Translations under genes and position numbers: made by a program
From: Desulfobacteraceae bacterium
GTDB lineage: Bacteria; Desulfobacterota; DSM-4660; Desulfatiglandales; Desulfatiglandaceae
NCBI GenBank assembly: GCA_011048855.1
Contig: DSCZ01000446.1
Location: 1 to 29,766, forward strand
DNA length: 29,766 bases
Direction: 5' to 3'
Notes under the pieces: generated by a model
Databases searched by the model: none
What the model saw: the letters and a program-made list of their open reading frames with translations, nothing else
Told to the model about the DNA's origin: nothing
Shown here: in pieces, positions 10,342 to 18,326 of the stretch
Layout: each line of letters begins with the position of its first letter
Position numbering within the stretch: position 1 is the first letter of the stretch

Positions 10342-10962
10342 ATGATTTTGACAATTTCCAAGTCTTTCAGGTATGAACGTGAAATCAAGAAAAGCCGTTT
10401 CGTTGCAAACGCCTTTCATGCCGCATCGACCGCACGGGCGATGGAATTTGTCGAACGCATAAAAGATCCTCAAGCCTCACACAACTGCTGGGCCTACCGC
10501 ATAGGCGGCGAATACAAATTCTCCGATGATGGAGAACCCGCAGGCACAGCCGGAAGACCCATCCTGGGTGCGATCGAGAAACAGGGGCTTGACAGGGTAG
10601 TAGTCGTCGTGACCAGATATTTCGGGGGGATAAAACTCGGGGCCGGAGGCCTTGCCCGGGCATACCTCGGCACCGCAGCCGAATGCCTTCGTTCAGCGGA
10701 TAAACAAAAGATTTTGGACTATCTAACCGTGAAATTCGAAGCGGATTTCGATGCGACGGGAAGTGTCCACGCGGCGGTCGAAAAACAGGGCGCCCGGATG
10801 GTTGGAGAAAGATATACCGAATCCGGAATAAACGCGGAGATAGAAGTAGAGGAAAACTCAGCGGAATCTCTCAGGACGGCCCTTCTCGAAGCCACAAGGG
10901 GTAAAGGCGTTTTCACGATTCGATCACGCAGCCGCAACCAGGCTGAGGGCGAGAAAAAATGA
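10342..10962 (+). CDS. YigZ/IMPACT family protein
   Basis: The 206-aa protein (from the ATG at 10342) carries the family signature: SFRYEREIKKSRFVA at the N-terminus, YRIGGEYKFSDDGEPAGTAGRPIL, and RVVVVVTRYFGGIKLGAGGLARAY, followed by a C-terminal RNA-binding-like fold. The reading frame is open back to 10216, but those residues are low in family character and 10342 gives normal family length. The family is conserved and linked to translation or stress control, with no established reaction. It overlaps the next gene at ATGA (10959-10962), so it is coupled to the ribosome-rescue factor. A 164-base gap separates it from radA, and no strong terminator is seen there. Confidence 0.88.
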   Translation: MILTISKSFRYEREIKKSRFVANAFHAASTARAMEFVERIKDPQASHNCWAYRIGGEYKFSDDGEPAGTAGRPILGAIEKQGLDRVVVVVTRYFGGIKLGAGGLARAYLGTAAECLRSADKQKILDYLTVKFEADFDATGSVHAAVEKQGARMVGERYTESGINAEIEVEENSAESLRTALLEATRGKGVFTIRSRSRNQAEGEKK

Positions 10963-11384
10963 TTCGAGTGACCGAGAGGATTGGAATTCCGGAAGAAGAA
11001 ATCACTGTGAGCTTCGTAAAAGCCTCCGGTCCCGGGGGCCAGAATGTGAATAAAGTAGCCACGGCCGTGCAATTAAAATTTGACGTGGCCAATTCCCCTT
11101 CCCTCCCGGAATCCGTACGGAAGCGTTTGAAAGTCATGGCAGGCTCAAGGCTTACATCCGAAGGCGTCCTGGTAATAGACGCCCGCAGGCACCGCACCCA
11201 GGCCCGGAATCGAAAAGACGCAGTCGAAAGGCTCATCGAGCTGATTCACAAAGCCGCCCAAACGCCCCGCGCCCGCCGCCACACGAAACCCACGGCCGCT
11301 TCACGCAGGCGGCGTCTTGAAAACAAACGGAGCCGCGGGATGCTTAAAAAGCTCAGGCACCAGCCTGCCGGTTCAGCGGAATAA
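10959..11384 (+). CDS. arfB: ArfB-like alternative ribosome-rescue factor (RF-1 domain, peptidyl-tRNA hydrolase)
   Basis: This small protein (141 aa) has one class I release-factor catalytic domain with SGPGGQNVNK, GGQ at residues 26-28, and no codon-recognition domains. Its C-terminal third is very basic (PRARRHTKPTAASRRRRLENKRSRG), as needed to enter the empty mRNA channel of stalled ribosomes. It would release peptides from ribosomes stuck without a stop codon. The start overlaps the YigZ-like gene by four bases. It is the last gene of the rightward run; the next gene faces it 31 bases away with no clear terminator between. Confidence 0.9.
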   Translation: MIRVTERIGIPEEEITVSFVKASGPGGQNVNKVATAVQLKFDVANSPSLPESVRKRLKVMAGSRLTSEGVLVIDARRHRTQARNRKDAVERLIELIHKAAQTPRARRHTKPTAASRRRRLENKRSRGMLKKLRHQPAGSAE

Positions 11385-11415
11385 AAGGTTATATACTGGG
11401 CTCCGTCGGCGACAT

Positions 11416-12327
11416 CTACGACTTTTCGGCCTCCAGTGGGCGGACCGAGAGCACCGGGCACGGGGACTGTCTGACCAGCCTGTCGGTATTTGAACCCACA
11501 AACAATGTCTCCACGAGGCCTCGTCCGCGGACACCCACGGAAATTAAATCAATATCGTTTACCAGTGCATATTTTACCAGTTCTTCATCAGGCCGTCCCG
11601 CTACCAGGGTTATCACCGGCCTGCACCAGTTTCTGGCCTCGGCCGGGACCATTTGTTCAAGTTTCTCACGCATCTGAACCGCCACATCGGATCGAATATC
11701 TTCCAGCACCTCCTGCCGGGTGCGGATGACATCCTTGTATTCAGACCACTCGAGAACATGAACCAGATGTAGTTCGGCTTCGAATTCCTGGGCGAGGTTT
11801 ACCGCATGCTGCACCGCCAGCCCCGAAAAAGGGGAAAAATCACATCCTACGAGTATCCTTTTCAGTCTAAACCTGCTCTTATTGTCCCCGCCCTCGGCGC
11901 CCCTGATCACCATCAGCGGACAGGCAACGACACGCATGAGCCTCTCGGTCACCGAACCCAGTAAAAACCGCTTGATGCCCGCCCTTCCGTGTGTTCCCGA
12001 CACCACGAGCCCCACCCGTTTTTCGCCGGCTATCCGGGCGATCTCATCCGCCGTGTGTCCTATGGTAACTACAGGCTCCCACTTAAGCTCAGCATCTCCT
12101 ATCAACTCTTCCATTTGATCACGGGCGTAAGCCATGGATCGGCGCTCCAGCTGAACCGGATCCGGGTTGGCCTCCCCATACATTCCCGCGAAAGGGACGT
12201 CCACCACGTGGCAGACATAAAGAAACGCATTCAGTTCGTTCGCCAGCGCAATCCCGTAACGCACCGCAGCGACCGAACAATCGGAAAAATCCGTCGCACA
12301 AAGTATTTTTTGTATAGGTACACGCAT
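11416..12327 (-). CDS. universal stress protein with two UspA domains
   Basis: The 303-aa protein is a tandem duplication. Domain 1 (about residues 5-143) opens KILCATDFS and ends with the nucleotide-binding run GTHGRAGIKRFLLGS. Domain 2 (about 155-297) opens KRILVGCDFSPFS and ends GVRGRGLVETLFVGSNTD. Both keep the G-2x-G-9x-G(S) pattern typical of ATP-binding Usp proteins. The start has a strong AGGAGGG site. It lies downstream of the amino-acid ABC transporter on the same strand, 127 bases after the ATPase gene and beyond a hairpin, so it is probably a separate or read-through unit. Confidence 0.93.
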   Translation of the reverse strand: MRVPIQKILCATDFSDCSVAAVRYGIALANELNAFLYVCHVVDVPFAGMYGEANPDPVQLERRSMAYARDQMEELIGDAELKWEPVVTIGHTADEIARIAGEKRVGLVVSGTHGRAGIKRFLLGSVTERLMRVVACPLMVIRGAEGGDNKSRFRLKRILVGCDFSPFSGLAVQHAVNLAQEFEAELHLVHVLEWSEYKDVIRTRQEVLEDIRSDVAVQMREKLEQMVPAEARNWCRPVITLVAGRPDEELVKYALVNDIDLISVGVRGRGLVETLFVGSNTDRLVRQSPCPVLSVRPLEAEKS

Positions 12328-12434
12328 GCGCTTCCCTCCTCTTGCCCAGAACCCACCATTAGAATATCAATCTGGCCTCCTAAGGGCTGACGGCGACCCT
12401 TGCCGGCACCGCCGTCGAATGCTTTATGCTCGGA

Positions 12435-12456
12435 GAAAAAACCGTGCCGGCCGGTT
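12435..12456 (-). terminator. probable terminator after the ABC ATPase gene
   Basis: Read on the minus strand, AACCG-GCCGGCA-CGGTT forms a 5-bp stem with a 7-base loop and runs into six T. The left arm overlaps the stop codon of the ATPase gene. The stem is short, so read-through into the usp gene is possible. Confidence 0.5.
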
Positions 12457-13180
12457 AAAAGAGAATCTTGTCCAAGAAGTCCTTGGTTCTTTCGGTTTTA
12501 GGATTTGTAAAAAATGTTTTGTCGGTGCCCCGTTCGATAATCCGCCCCTCATCCATGAATATAATCTCGTCGGCCACTTCGCGCGCGAATCCCATCTCGT
12601 GGGTTACCACAGCCATGGTCATGCCTGATTTGGCAAGATCGATCATGACCTCCAGGACCTCTTTGATCATTTCAGGATCCAGCGCCGAGGTGGGCTCGTC
12701 AAAAAGCATCATCTCCGGGTCCATCGCCAGGGCTCGTGCTATTGCGACTCGCTGCTGCTGCCCGCCTGATAGGTTCCCCGGATACTTGTCCGCCTGTTCG
12801 GGGATGCCGACGCGCTCCAGAAGTTCCATGGCGCGTTTTGCCGCATCCCTGGACGGGATCTTTTTAACTTTAATCGGTGCTATCGTTATGTTGTCGATGA
12901 CCTTCAGGTGCGGGTAAAGCTCGAATCGCTGAAAAACCATGCCCATTTTCTGACGGAGCTTGATGAGGTCGGTCGCAGGATCCTTCAGAGAAACACCGTC
13001 GACAATGATGTCCCCCTCCTGGTATTTTTCTAGTCCGTTCAAGCACTTGAGAACCGTACTCTTGCCCGAGCCCGAAGGCCCGCAGATAACGACGACCTGA
13101 CCGCGCTCTATGGTCTCGGTTATATTGTCGAGAACCTTGAAGTCCCCGTACCATTTGCTGACATTTTTAATCTCTATCAT
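12455..13180 (-). CDS. polar amino-acid ABC transporter, ATP-binding protein (GlnQ-like)
   Basis: The 241-aa ATPase powers amino-acid import. It shows Walker [10 protein letters not shown] (34-42), the signature LSGGQQQR and Walker [13 protein letters not shown], and opens [12 protein letters not shown] as usual for GlnQ/GltL proteins. The frame is open further upstream, but the ATG at 13180 forms an ATGA overlap with the preceding permease stop and matches family starts. It is the last gene of the transporter cluster. Confidence 0.95.
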   Translation of the reverse strand: MIEIKNVSKWYGDFKVLDNITETIERGQVVVICGPSGSGKSTVLKCLNGLEKYQEGDIIVDGVSLKDPATDLIKLRQKMGMVFQRFELYPHLKVIDNITIAPIKVKKIPSRDAAKRAMELLERVGIPEQADKYPGNLSGGQQQRVAIARALAMDPEMMLFDEPTSALDPEMIKEVLEVMIDLAKSGMTMAVVTHEMGFAREVADEIIFMDEGRIIERGTDKTFFTNPKTERTKDFLDKILF

Positions 13181-13839
13181 TGGGCATGCCCTCTCTTTGC
13201 TTCGAGCCTCTTGCTCAACTTGCTCATCGCGAAACACACCAGGAAATAAACGACCCCCACAAACGCATACAGTTCGAGGCTTCTCATTTCACGCGCATCC
13301 ACGATAGACGCCGAACGCAGGAACTCCTTAAGCCCTATCACATAGGCTAGGGAAGTATCCTGAAATACAACCACCGCCTGGGTCAACAGGGACGGGACCA
13401 TGTTACGCAAGGCCTGGGGGATTATGATATACCGCATCGTATTCTGGTAGTCGAATCCGGTGGAGTAGGCCGCCTGCATCTGGCCCGTGGAAATCGACTG
13501 GATCCCCGCCCTGACGATTTCGGCGAAATAGGCCGCTTCAAAAACTACAAACGCCACACAGGCGGAAAAAAAATCGCCCATCGGCCGACCCGCGATCAAC
13601 GGCACCAGAAAATAGAACCAGAAAATAACCAGGATCAATGGAAGGCTGCGCATGATATTCACGAAAGCCGTGGCAGGATAATAAATGACCTTTATTGAAC
13701 TCAACCGCGCCATTCCCACCAGTATCCCCAGCAGCAGTCCACCGCTTATCGCCACCAGTGCAAGCTGAAAGGTGGTCAAAAGCCCCTGCATCAGAAACGG
13801 CAGGTTATTCTTAATCACGACCCAATCGAAAGCGCCCAT
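13177..13839 (-). CDS. polar amino-acid ABC transporter permease (GltK/HisM type)
   Basis: This 220-aa inner-membrane permease has about five membrane segments and the coupling (EAA) loop [23 protein letters not shown] near the centre, which contacts the ATPase. It begins four bases after the first permease stops and overlaps the ATPase start by four bases, so the three genes are translated as a unit. The paired permeases would form a heterodimer. Confidence 0.94.
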   Translation of the reverse strand: MGAFDWVVIKNNLPFLMQGLLTTFQLALVAISGGLLLGILVGMARLSSIKVIYYPATAFVNIMRSLPLILVIFWFYFLVPLIAGRPMGDFFSACVAFVVFEAAYFAEIVRAGIQSISTGQMQAAYSTGFDYQNTMRYIIIPQALRNMVPSLLTQAVVVFQDTSLAYVIGLKEFLRSASIVDAREMRSLELYAFVGVVYFLVCFAMSKLSKRLEAKRGHAQ

Positions 13840-13843
13840 CGCC

Positions 13844-14572
13844 TCACCTCCCTCCCGACCGCGTGATCAGGCCGGGCACGGCCAGCCGTTTCTCGACAAG
13901 CCCCATCAGGAACACAACAGCAAGCGTTATGCCCATATAAACCAGGGAGGCTGCGGTGGTGGCCTCGATGCCCTGAAAGGTGTACGCCTCGATCTGCTGG
14001 CTCATGAATGTGGTTTCAAGTACCCCGACGGTCATCGCAAGCGCGGTGTTCTTGAACACGGTCAGGCATTCAGCAGTCAGCGGCGGCATCACGATGCGCA
14101 CCGCGTAGGGGATGATAATAAAGCGGTAGGTCTGGAAATGGGTGAACCCCGTGCTGAGCGCGGCAAAGTACTGGTCATGGGAGATGGACTGCATCCCGGC
14201 CCGGATATGCTCCGCCACACGCGACGAGGTATAGATCGACAGGCCCACGACCACGATCCAGAACTCGGAATCCGGCAAACCCCGGTAAAGCCACATTTCA
14301 ATCGATTTCGGAAGAATCGAAGGGGCGGCGAAATACCAGAAAAACAACTGAACCAGAAGGGGAATGTCCCTGAAGACCTCGGTGTAAACTGCCCCGAAAA
14401 TCCTGAGCGGACGAAACGGAGTCACCCGGAAAGTCCCGATGATGATACCGAGGGCCAAGGCAATGAACCAGCAGATGAGTCCGAGCCTGATGGTCACCCA
14501 GATGCCCTGAAGCATCCATTGCCCATAAGGTTCCGTCCAGATGATGGACCAGTTGAAATTATAGGAAAGCAC
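13844..14572 (-). CDS. polar amino-acid ABC transporter permease (GltJ/HisQ type)
   Basis: This 242-aa permease has a long N-terminal extension before its first membrane helix, as in GltJ proteins, and an EAA-type loop HIRAGMQSISHDQYFAALSTGF. It starts at GTG (14572-14570) behind an excellent AGGAGG site seven bases upstream. It follows the binding-protein gene by 83 bases that contain a terminator hairpin. Confidence 0.93.
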   Translation of the reverse strand: MLSYNFNWSIIWTEPYGQWMLQGIWVTIRLGLICWFIALALGIIIGTFRVTPFRPLRIFGAVYTEVFRDIPLLVQLFFWYFAAPSILPKSIEMWLYRGLPDSEFWIVVVGLSIYTSSRVAEHIRAGMQSISHDQYFAALSTGFTHFQTYRFIIIPYAVRIVMPPLTAECLTVFKNTALAMTVGVLETTFMSQQIEAYTFQGIEATTAASLVYMGITLAVVFLMGLVEKRLAVPGLITRSGGR

Positions 14573-14603
14573 AGCCAGCCTCCTCCGCCGAAGGGGTGAT
14601 TAA

Positions 14604-14646
14604 AAACCGGACCGCACGGAAAATCTGAAAGTTCGCCGTGCGGCCC
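14604..14646 (-). terminator. terminator/attenuator between the binding-protein and permease genes
   Basis: On the minus strand an 11-bp stem with one G-T pair is formed by the complements of 14636-14646 and 14609-14619, with a 16-base loop, followed by GGTTTTTA. It lies just after the binding-protein stop and before the permease ribosome site. It probably ends most transcripts and lets a fraction continue into the membrane genes. Confidence 0.75.
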
Positions 14647-14655
14647 GAAGAAAGA

Positions 14656-15522
14656 TCACGGCCAGGCCTGGAGTTTCATTAATGTTTCAGCTTCCTGTGT
14701 CATGGGATACGGCACCACCCCGTCAGGTCCGAACCATTTTTCATAGAACTGATGATAACGGCCGTCCTTGATCATCTTGATCAATTCGATGTTGATGAAA
14801 TCGCGGAATTTGGAATCGTCCTCCGGAACGATGTATGCGTATGGGTCGTACGTAATCAATTCGCCCACCAGCTCGTATTCATCCGGATTTGGAGCCTTGG
14901 CCCTGAGCCCGGCGAGCAGGATACCATCGGTGCAGTAGGCGTCTATAATATCCTTCTGCAGAGCCAGCATACCCTGGGAATGCTCCTGATAGACCACGAT
15001 ATCGGCCGGCGGGTTAATCTTTCCCTTCTCATTCAGATCCCGGATCGCCTTTTCGTTTGTCGATCCCTGTGCGGCACCGACACGCTTACCGGCCATGTCC
15101 TTGTAACTCTTGTATCCCTTCTCTTTTTTCGCCAGAAGCTGTGTTCCGGTCAGAAACACAGTGATTGTAAAATCCACGGTTTGTTCCCTGGCAATCGTAT
15201 GGGTCGATGAGCCGGCAACCATGTGCAGTGTGCGATTTGCGACCAGGGGGATACGGGTCTTCGGATTTATCGTCTTGAGAGTCAGTTTTATCGGTTTTCC
15301 GAGCTTCTCTTCGAGCCCCTTGTGTATTTCTTTGGCCATGTCCACACTGAAGCCCACATGTTCGTTCTTTTCATTGAAAAACCCGAACGGGATCGCACCA
15401 TCACGAACTCCGACAATGAATTCCCCCTTCTTTTCGATTTCCTCGAGTGCGCCGGCATAAACCCCCGGAGCAAAACATAACAAAAGAATCCCTGCCACAA
15501 CGCCGTAAAACAGTTTTTTCAT
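14656..15522 (-). CDS. polar amino-acid ABC transporter, periplasmic binding protein (GltI-like)
   Basis: The 288-aa protein has a Sec signal peptide (MKK, hydrophobic core, likely cut after VYA at residue 23) and the SBP_bac_3 fold: KKGEFIVGVRDGAIPFGFF near the start, GFSVDMAKEI, GSSTHTIAREQTVDFTITVF and DAYCTDGILLAG. It resembles glutamate/aspartate binding proteins, so an acidic or polar amino acid is the likely ligand; next to the PLP lyase it could be a sulfonated amino acid such as cysteate. The ribosome site AAGGAGG is strong. Upstream come 156 bases with a dispersed repeat, then the lyase gene. Confidence 0.92.
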   Translation of the reverse strand: MKKLFYGVVAGILLLCFAPGVYAGALEEIEKKGEFIVGVRDGAIPFGFFNEKNEHVGFSVDMAKEIHKGLEEKLGKPIKLTLKTINPKTRIPLVANRTLHMVAGSSTHTIAREQTVDFTITVFLTGTQLLAKKEKGYKSYKDMAGKRVGAAQGSTNEKAIRDLNEKGKINPPADIVVYQEHSQGMLALQKDIIDAYCTDGILLAGLRAKAPNPDEYELVGELITYDPYAYIVPEDDSKFRDFINIELIKMIKDGRYHQFYEKWFGPDGVVPYPMTQEAETLMKLQAWP

Positions 15523-15581
15523 GGCTTTCCTCCTTTTTTCTGTTTGTATTGCAAAATCTCCCTCATGGAAGACTACGAAAG

Positions 15582-15660
15582 ATGAAGTTCCCGCAGCGAA
15601 GCCCCCCGGCGCGGCCGGAAACGGAAGGCACTACCTGGAGAACAGCCGATTCCGACGCCG
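15582..15660. repeat. 79-bp dispersed repeat, copy at the lyase/ABC junction
   Basis: Bases 15582-15660 align without gaps to 29514-29592, with roughly a dozen differences. The shared core includes CCCGCAGCG, AGCCCCCCGGC and GGCACTACCTG. A third, partial copy starts at base 1 (ACCTGGAAAACAG) and continues beyond the window. It contains no gene and sits in the leader of the binding-protein gene. Confidence 0.8.
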
Positions 15661-15678
15661 ATCGAAACCACCTGATCA

Positions 15679-16680
15679 TTACCCATTCAAGATTTCATTC
15701 ATATACGCATACAAAGCCGGAGATCCCCCCGTGTGGATAAACAGAATTTTTTCATCCGCTCTAAAGTACCCTTTACGCACAAGGTCCAGTAGACCTGCCA
15801 TTGTTTTCCCGGTGTAGACCGGGTCCAGCAGAATTCCTTCGAGCCGCGCCAGAACCCGAACGGCCTCGGCCATTCCGGCAGTGGGCAACGAATAGCCCGG
15901 GCCGACATAATCTCCGAAGCATTCCACATTCTCCCGCGGCAGATCCCCTCTGACTCCCACGAAGGCGCAGGTTTTGCGGGCCAGTTCGTAAACGATCTCC
16001 TCCTGGACTTCTTTTGTGCGGCTCACGTTGATCCCCACGATCGGGATGTTGCTGTTGTTGCCGAAAAAACCCGTCACCAGACCCGCGTGGGTCCCGGCGC
16101 TGCCGCTTGCACAAACCACACGGTCAATCATCAGTCTTTCATCAAAGCACTGGCGGAGAATCTCTTCGGCGCATGCCACGTAACCAGTGGCGCCCAGAGG
16201 CGTTGAAGCCCCCCCCGGAATGATATACGGCTTACCTCCGGAGGCAGTGACTTCGTCGGCCACCTTCCGCATTTCAACCATCATATCCGAACCACCAGGT
16301 ACGACGGTGATTTTTTCAACCCCCAGCAGTTTATAAAGAAAATTGTTTCCGCCCCCATCCGGGTTATAGCTTCCAGGGACACGTTCCTCGAGCACCAGTC
16401 GGCATTTCAACCCCTCAACCACGGCGGCCGAAAGAGTAAGTCGGCAATGATTGGACTGTACGGCGCCACAGGTTATCAGCGTGTCGCAACCCCGGGAAAG
16501 CGCTTCGGCCACGACAAACTCGAGTTTACGGGTCTTGTTGCCGCCCCCGCTCAGGCCCAGGCAGTCATCTCTTTTAATATAAATCTCCGGCCCTCCCAGA
16601 TGAGCCGACAGCCTCGCCAGCCGGTGAATGGGAGTATAGCCGAAGGTGTAACGTCTGCGTGGAAATCTCGCCAGGTTCAT
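15679..16680 (-). CDS. PLP-dependent sulfur lyase: D-cysteine desulfhydrase / L-cysteate sulfo-lyase family
   Basis: This fold-type II PLP enzyme is 333 aa from the ATG that gives MNLARFPRR, the usual family start; seven extra residues are possible upstream. The PLP lysine is in SGGGNKTRKLEF (Lys 49), followed by CGAVQSNHCRLT; the C-terminus has LDPVYTGKTMAGL and FIHTGGSPALY. DcyD (D-cysteine to pyruvate, sulfide and ammonia), CuyA (L-cysteate to pyruvate, sulfite and ammonia) and ACC deaminases share this fold. Features such as GGPEIYIKRDDC and YIIPGGAS remind me of CuyA, but I cannot decide by eye. The gene lies 45 bases after the iclR gene and upstream of a polar amino-acid importer, consistent with catabolism of an imported sulfur-containing amino acid. 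Confidence 0.85.
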   Translation of the reverse strand: MNLARFPRRRYTFGYTPIHRLARLSAHLGGPEIYIKRDDCLGLSGGGNKTRKLEFVVAEALSRGCDTLITCGAVQSNHCRLTLSAAVVEGLKCRLVLEERVPGSYNPDGGGNNFLYKLLGVEKITVVPGGSDMMVEMRKVADEVTASGGKPYIIPGGASTPLGATGYVACAEEILRQCFDERLMIDRVVCASGSAGTHAGLVTGFFGNNSNIPIVGINVSRTKEVQEEIVYELARKTCAFVGVRGDLPRENVECFGDYVGPGYSLPTAGMAEAVRVLARLEGILLDPVYTGKTMAGLLDLVRKGYFRADEKILFIHTGGSPALYAYMNEILNG

Positions 16681-16725
16681 GGTTGCGTCCTCCATTTGCA
16701 CGCCCGCTTCAACCCGGGCGGTCCA

Positions 16726-17511
16726 TCAATTCTCTGTTATAGTTATAATTTCAGAAAGATCCTTTGCTAGCTTAATTAAAACGCTCGAATACTTACGCTC
16801 TATTACATTCAACGGTGCCTCGGCAGAAGCAAAATCGAAACTTATAGCACCCATCACACGTCCGTTTTGATAATTCATCAACGGGGCTCCGATCGATACG
16901 AGTCCAGGAACATACTCTTCGTTGTTTACTGAATATCCCCTGCTCCGAACCCCTTCAAGCTCCGCTGCCAGGCAGTCCCTGTCGGTGATGGTCTTCTGCG
17001 TACAGGCCGACAAAGGCATCGTTTCAAAAACCTGGTCGAATTCTTCAGAACTGATCTGGGACAAAACCGCCTTCCCCATGGCGCGTGCATGAAGATCTCG
17101 GCTCACAAGCGGATGACGAAAAAAAACGGTGCCGGGCGCCTCACGGCGATAAAGCGCCAGGAGTTCAAGTCCGGACAACAGCGCCGAGTCGATCGTCATC
17201 TTCCATTTGCTGAACGTTTCGTCTATAAGCGGCTTGGCCGCCTGCAGCAACTCGAAACCATGTAGAAAATTGTAGCCGAGCACCAGGGTGTTGACACCCA
17301 GGCGCAAAGCCTTGCTTCTGGAATTCTTGTTGATATAGCCAAGTGATACCAGCGTGTTGACCAGCCGGTAGGCGGAAGTCTTGTTAATACCAATCATGCG
17401 GGATATTTGAGAAAGACTCAACCGAGTATGGTCTCTATCAAAAAGACTAAGAACTAAAAGTCCTTTTTCAAGAGTTTTCGAAAAATACTGATCTTTTGAA
17501 TCAACCCCCAT
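16726..17511 (-). CDS. IclR-family transcriptional regulator
   Basis: The 261-aa protein has an N-terminal winged helix (about residues 12-75; LSLSQISRMIGINKTSAYRLVNTLVSLGYI) and a C-terminal IclR effector domain (about 85-255; ARAMGKAVLS, GYSVNNEEYVPGLVSIGAPLM). An ATG at 17511 behind GGAG is the likely start; a TTG one codon earlier is possible. It is the first gene of the leftward lyase/ABC cluster and probably controls it. A palindrome just upstream is a candidate site of autoregulation. Confidence 0.93.
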   Translation of the reverse strand: MGVDSKDQYFSKTLEKGLLVLSLFDRDHTRLSLSQISRMIGINKTSAYRLVNTLVSLGYINKNSRSKALRLGVNTLVLGYNFLHGFELLQAAKPLIDETFSKWKMTIDSALLSGLELLALYRREAPGTVFFRHPLVSRDLHARAMGKAVLSQISSEEFDQVFETMPLSACTQKTITDRDCLAAELEGVRSRGYSVNNEEYVPGLVSIGAPLMNYQNGRVMGAISFDFASAEAPLNVIERKYSSVLIKLAKDLSEIITITEN

Positions 17512-17522
17512 CAAGATCTCCG

Positions 17523-17556
17523 ATGCCGTTACTATAACAGTAACATTGATAAGGCA
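17523..17556. promoter_or_regulatory. palindrome upstream of iclR, candidate operator
   Basis: GTTACTATAACAGTAAC (17528-17544) has 6-base inverted arms around a 5-base centre. An outer pair ATGCC/GGCAT flanks it. It lies 17-33 bases before the iclR start codon, where IclR proteins often bind their own promoters. No matching site was found in front of the ABC binding-protein gene. Confidence 0.5.
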
Positions 17557-17607
17557 TGAAGAATTTTAGACCTTCTTCGGCCCCCTGTCAATCTAAAAGC
17601 AGGCGAC

Positions 17608-17647
17608 AAAAAAAAGGAGGGCGTCTCATCACCGGGCGTCCCTCCTT
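17608..17647 (-). terminator. terminator of cspA
   Basis: On the minus strand AAGGAGGGACG pairs with CGCCCTCCTT (one bulged A) around an inner loop of about 13 bases, and is followed by eight T. It is a textbook intrinsic terminator facing the cspA transcript, about 240 bases after the cspA stop. Confidence 0.8.
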
Positions 17648-17674
17648 CAAACGGGCATAACCACTTTATACCTG

Positions 17675-17703
17675 GTGTCCATCCGGAAATGCCGGATGGA
17701 CAC
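17675..17703. repeat. short perfect hairpin (12-bp stem) related to 4126-4150
   Basis: GTGTCCATCCGG (17675-17686) pairs perfectly with 17692-17703 around a 5-base loop (AAATG). The core CATCCGGAAATGCCGGATGG is identical to 4126-4145 upstream of comEC. It directly adjoins the larger palindromic element on its right. Confidence 0.7.
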
Positions 17704-17708
17704 AGCGA

Positions 17709-17851
17709 AGTTTCCAGATCGGAAATGAGGCATTTTGTCCAAGATCAAGAAAATCAAGGGCTTGTGCGGAGACGTACTGGAGTACGTCGCACAAGCAAGC
17801 CCGCAGATTGACGAAGAGATTGGGCAAAAGGACCATTTCCGGATGGAAACT
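17709..17851. repeat. 143-bp palindromic MITE-like element in the 3' region of cspA
   Basis: The ends are inverted repeats, AGTTTCCAGATCGGAAATG (17709-17727) against the complement of CATTTCCGGATGGAAACT (17834-17851). The centre is a long hairpin: GCTTGTGC (17760-17767) with GCACAAGC (17789-17796) and GACGTACT (17771-17778) with AGTACGTC (17781-17788). The flanks between also pair in part. It carries no gene. The layout is that of a miniature inverted-repeat element; its transposase partner is unknown. It lies between the cspA stop and the cspA terminator. Confidence 0.75.
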
Positions 17852-17884
17852 ACCTGATAATATTCCTGTGTTTCCGAATAGAAA

Positions 17885-18085
17885 CTATATGACTTTCACA
17901 TTAGTAGCCGCCGGACCCTTTTGACCCTGCTCGACCTCGAAACTCACCCGGTCACCTTCATGCAGCGTCTTAAAACCGGTTCCGCTGATACCGGTATGAT
18001 GCACAAATACATCCCCACCGCTTTCCTGCTCTATGAAGCCGTACCCTTTACGTTCATCAAACCATTTAACGATTCCATTTGCCAT
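17885..18085 (-). CDS. cspA: cold-shock domain protein (CspA family)
   Basis: The 66-aa protein is a single cold-shock domain, a small RNA/DNA chaperone. RNP1 (KGYGFIEQ) and RNP2 (DVFVHH) are intact, preceded by [14 protein letters not shown]. The ribosome site is a purine run, GAAAGGGGGG, before the ATG. The gene has its own strong promoter and a leader of about 120 nt, as in cold-inducible csp genes. The exact paralogue (A to G) cannot be set from sequence alone. Confidence 0.96.
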   Translation of the reverse strand: MANGIVKWFDERKGYGFIEQESGGDVFVHHTGISGTGFKTLHEGDRVSFEVEQGQKGPAATNVKVI

Positions 18086-18212
18086 AATGGCACCCCCCTT
18101 TCCTTTGAGGATTATTTTTGTTTCAATCTTTAGGGTACCACTTTTTGCAAATGGATATTCCCTAGAAACGAAACCGGACCGCCTGTAAAGGCAAATCCTG
18201 TAGATTGATGCT

Positions 18213-18241
18213 ATTATAAACCGGTTATTTTAGGAAATCAA
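18213..18241 (-). promoter_or_regulatory. promoter of cspA, with a leader of about 120 nt
   Basis: On the minus strand TTGATT (complement of 18236-18241) is followed after exactly 17 bases by a perfect TATAAT (complement of 18213-18218). Transcription would start near 18206, leaving about 120 untranslated bases before the cspA start codon. Such leaders are typical of cold-shock mRNAs that change structure with temperature. Confidence 0.7.
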
Positions 18242-18326
18242 GCGGTCAATTTCTTCTAAAGGCTTACTTTCGTTACGGCAAAACAAAAATATGATCGAAC
18301 AGGGTCATATCGAAGAATTACAGCGG

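Noticed and set aside
17675..17851. CRISPR-like reading of the clustered palindromes near cspA
   Set aside because: There are no regularly spaced direct repeats with unique spacers and no cas genes; the structure is a single nested palindrome.
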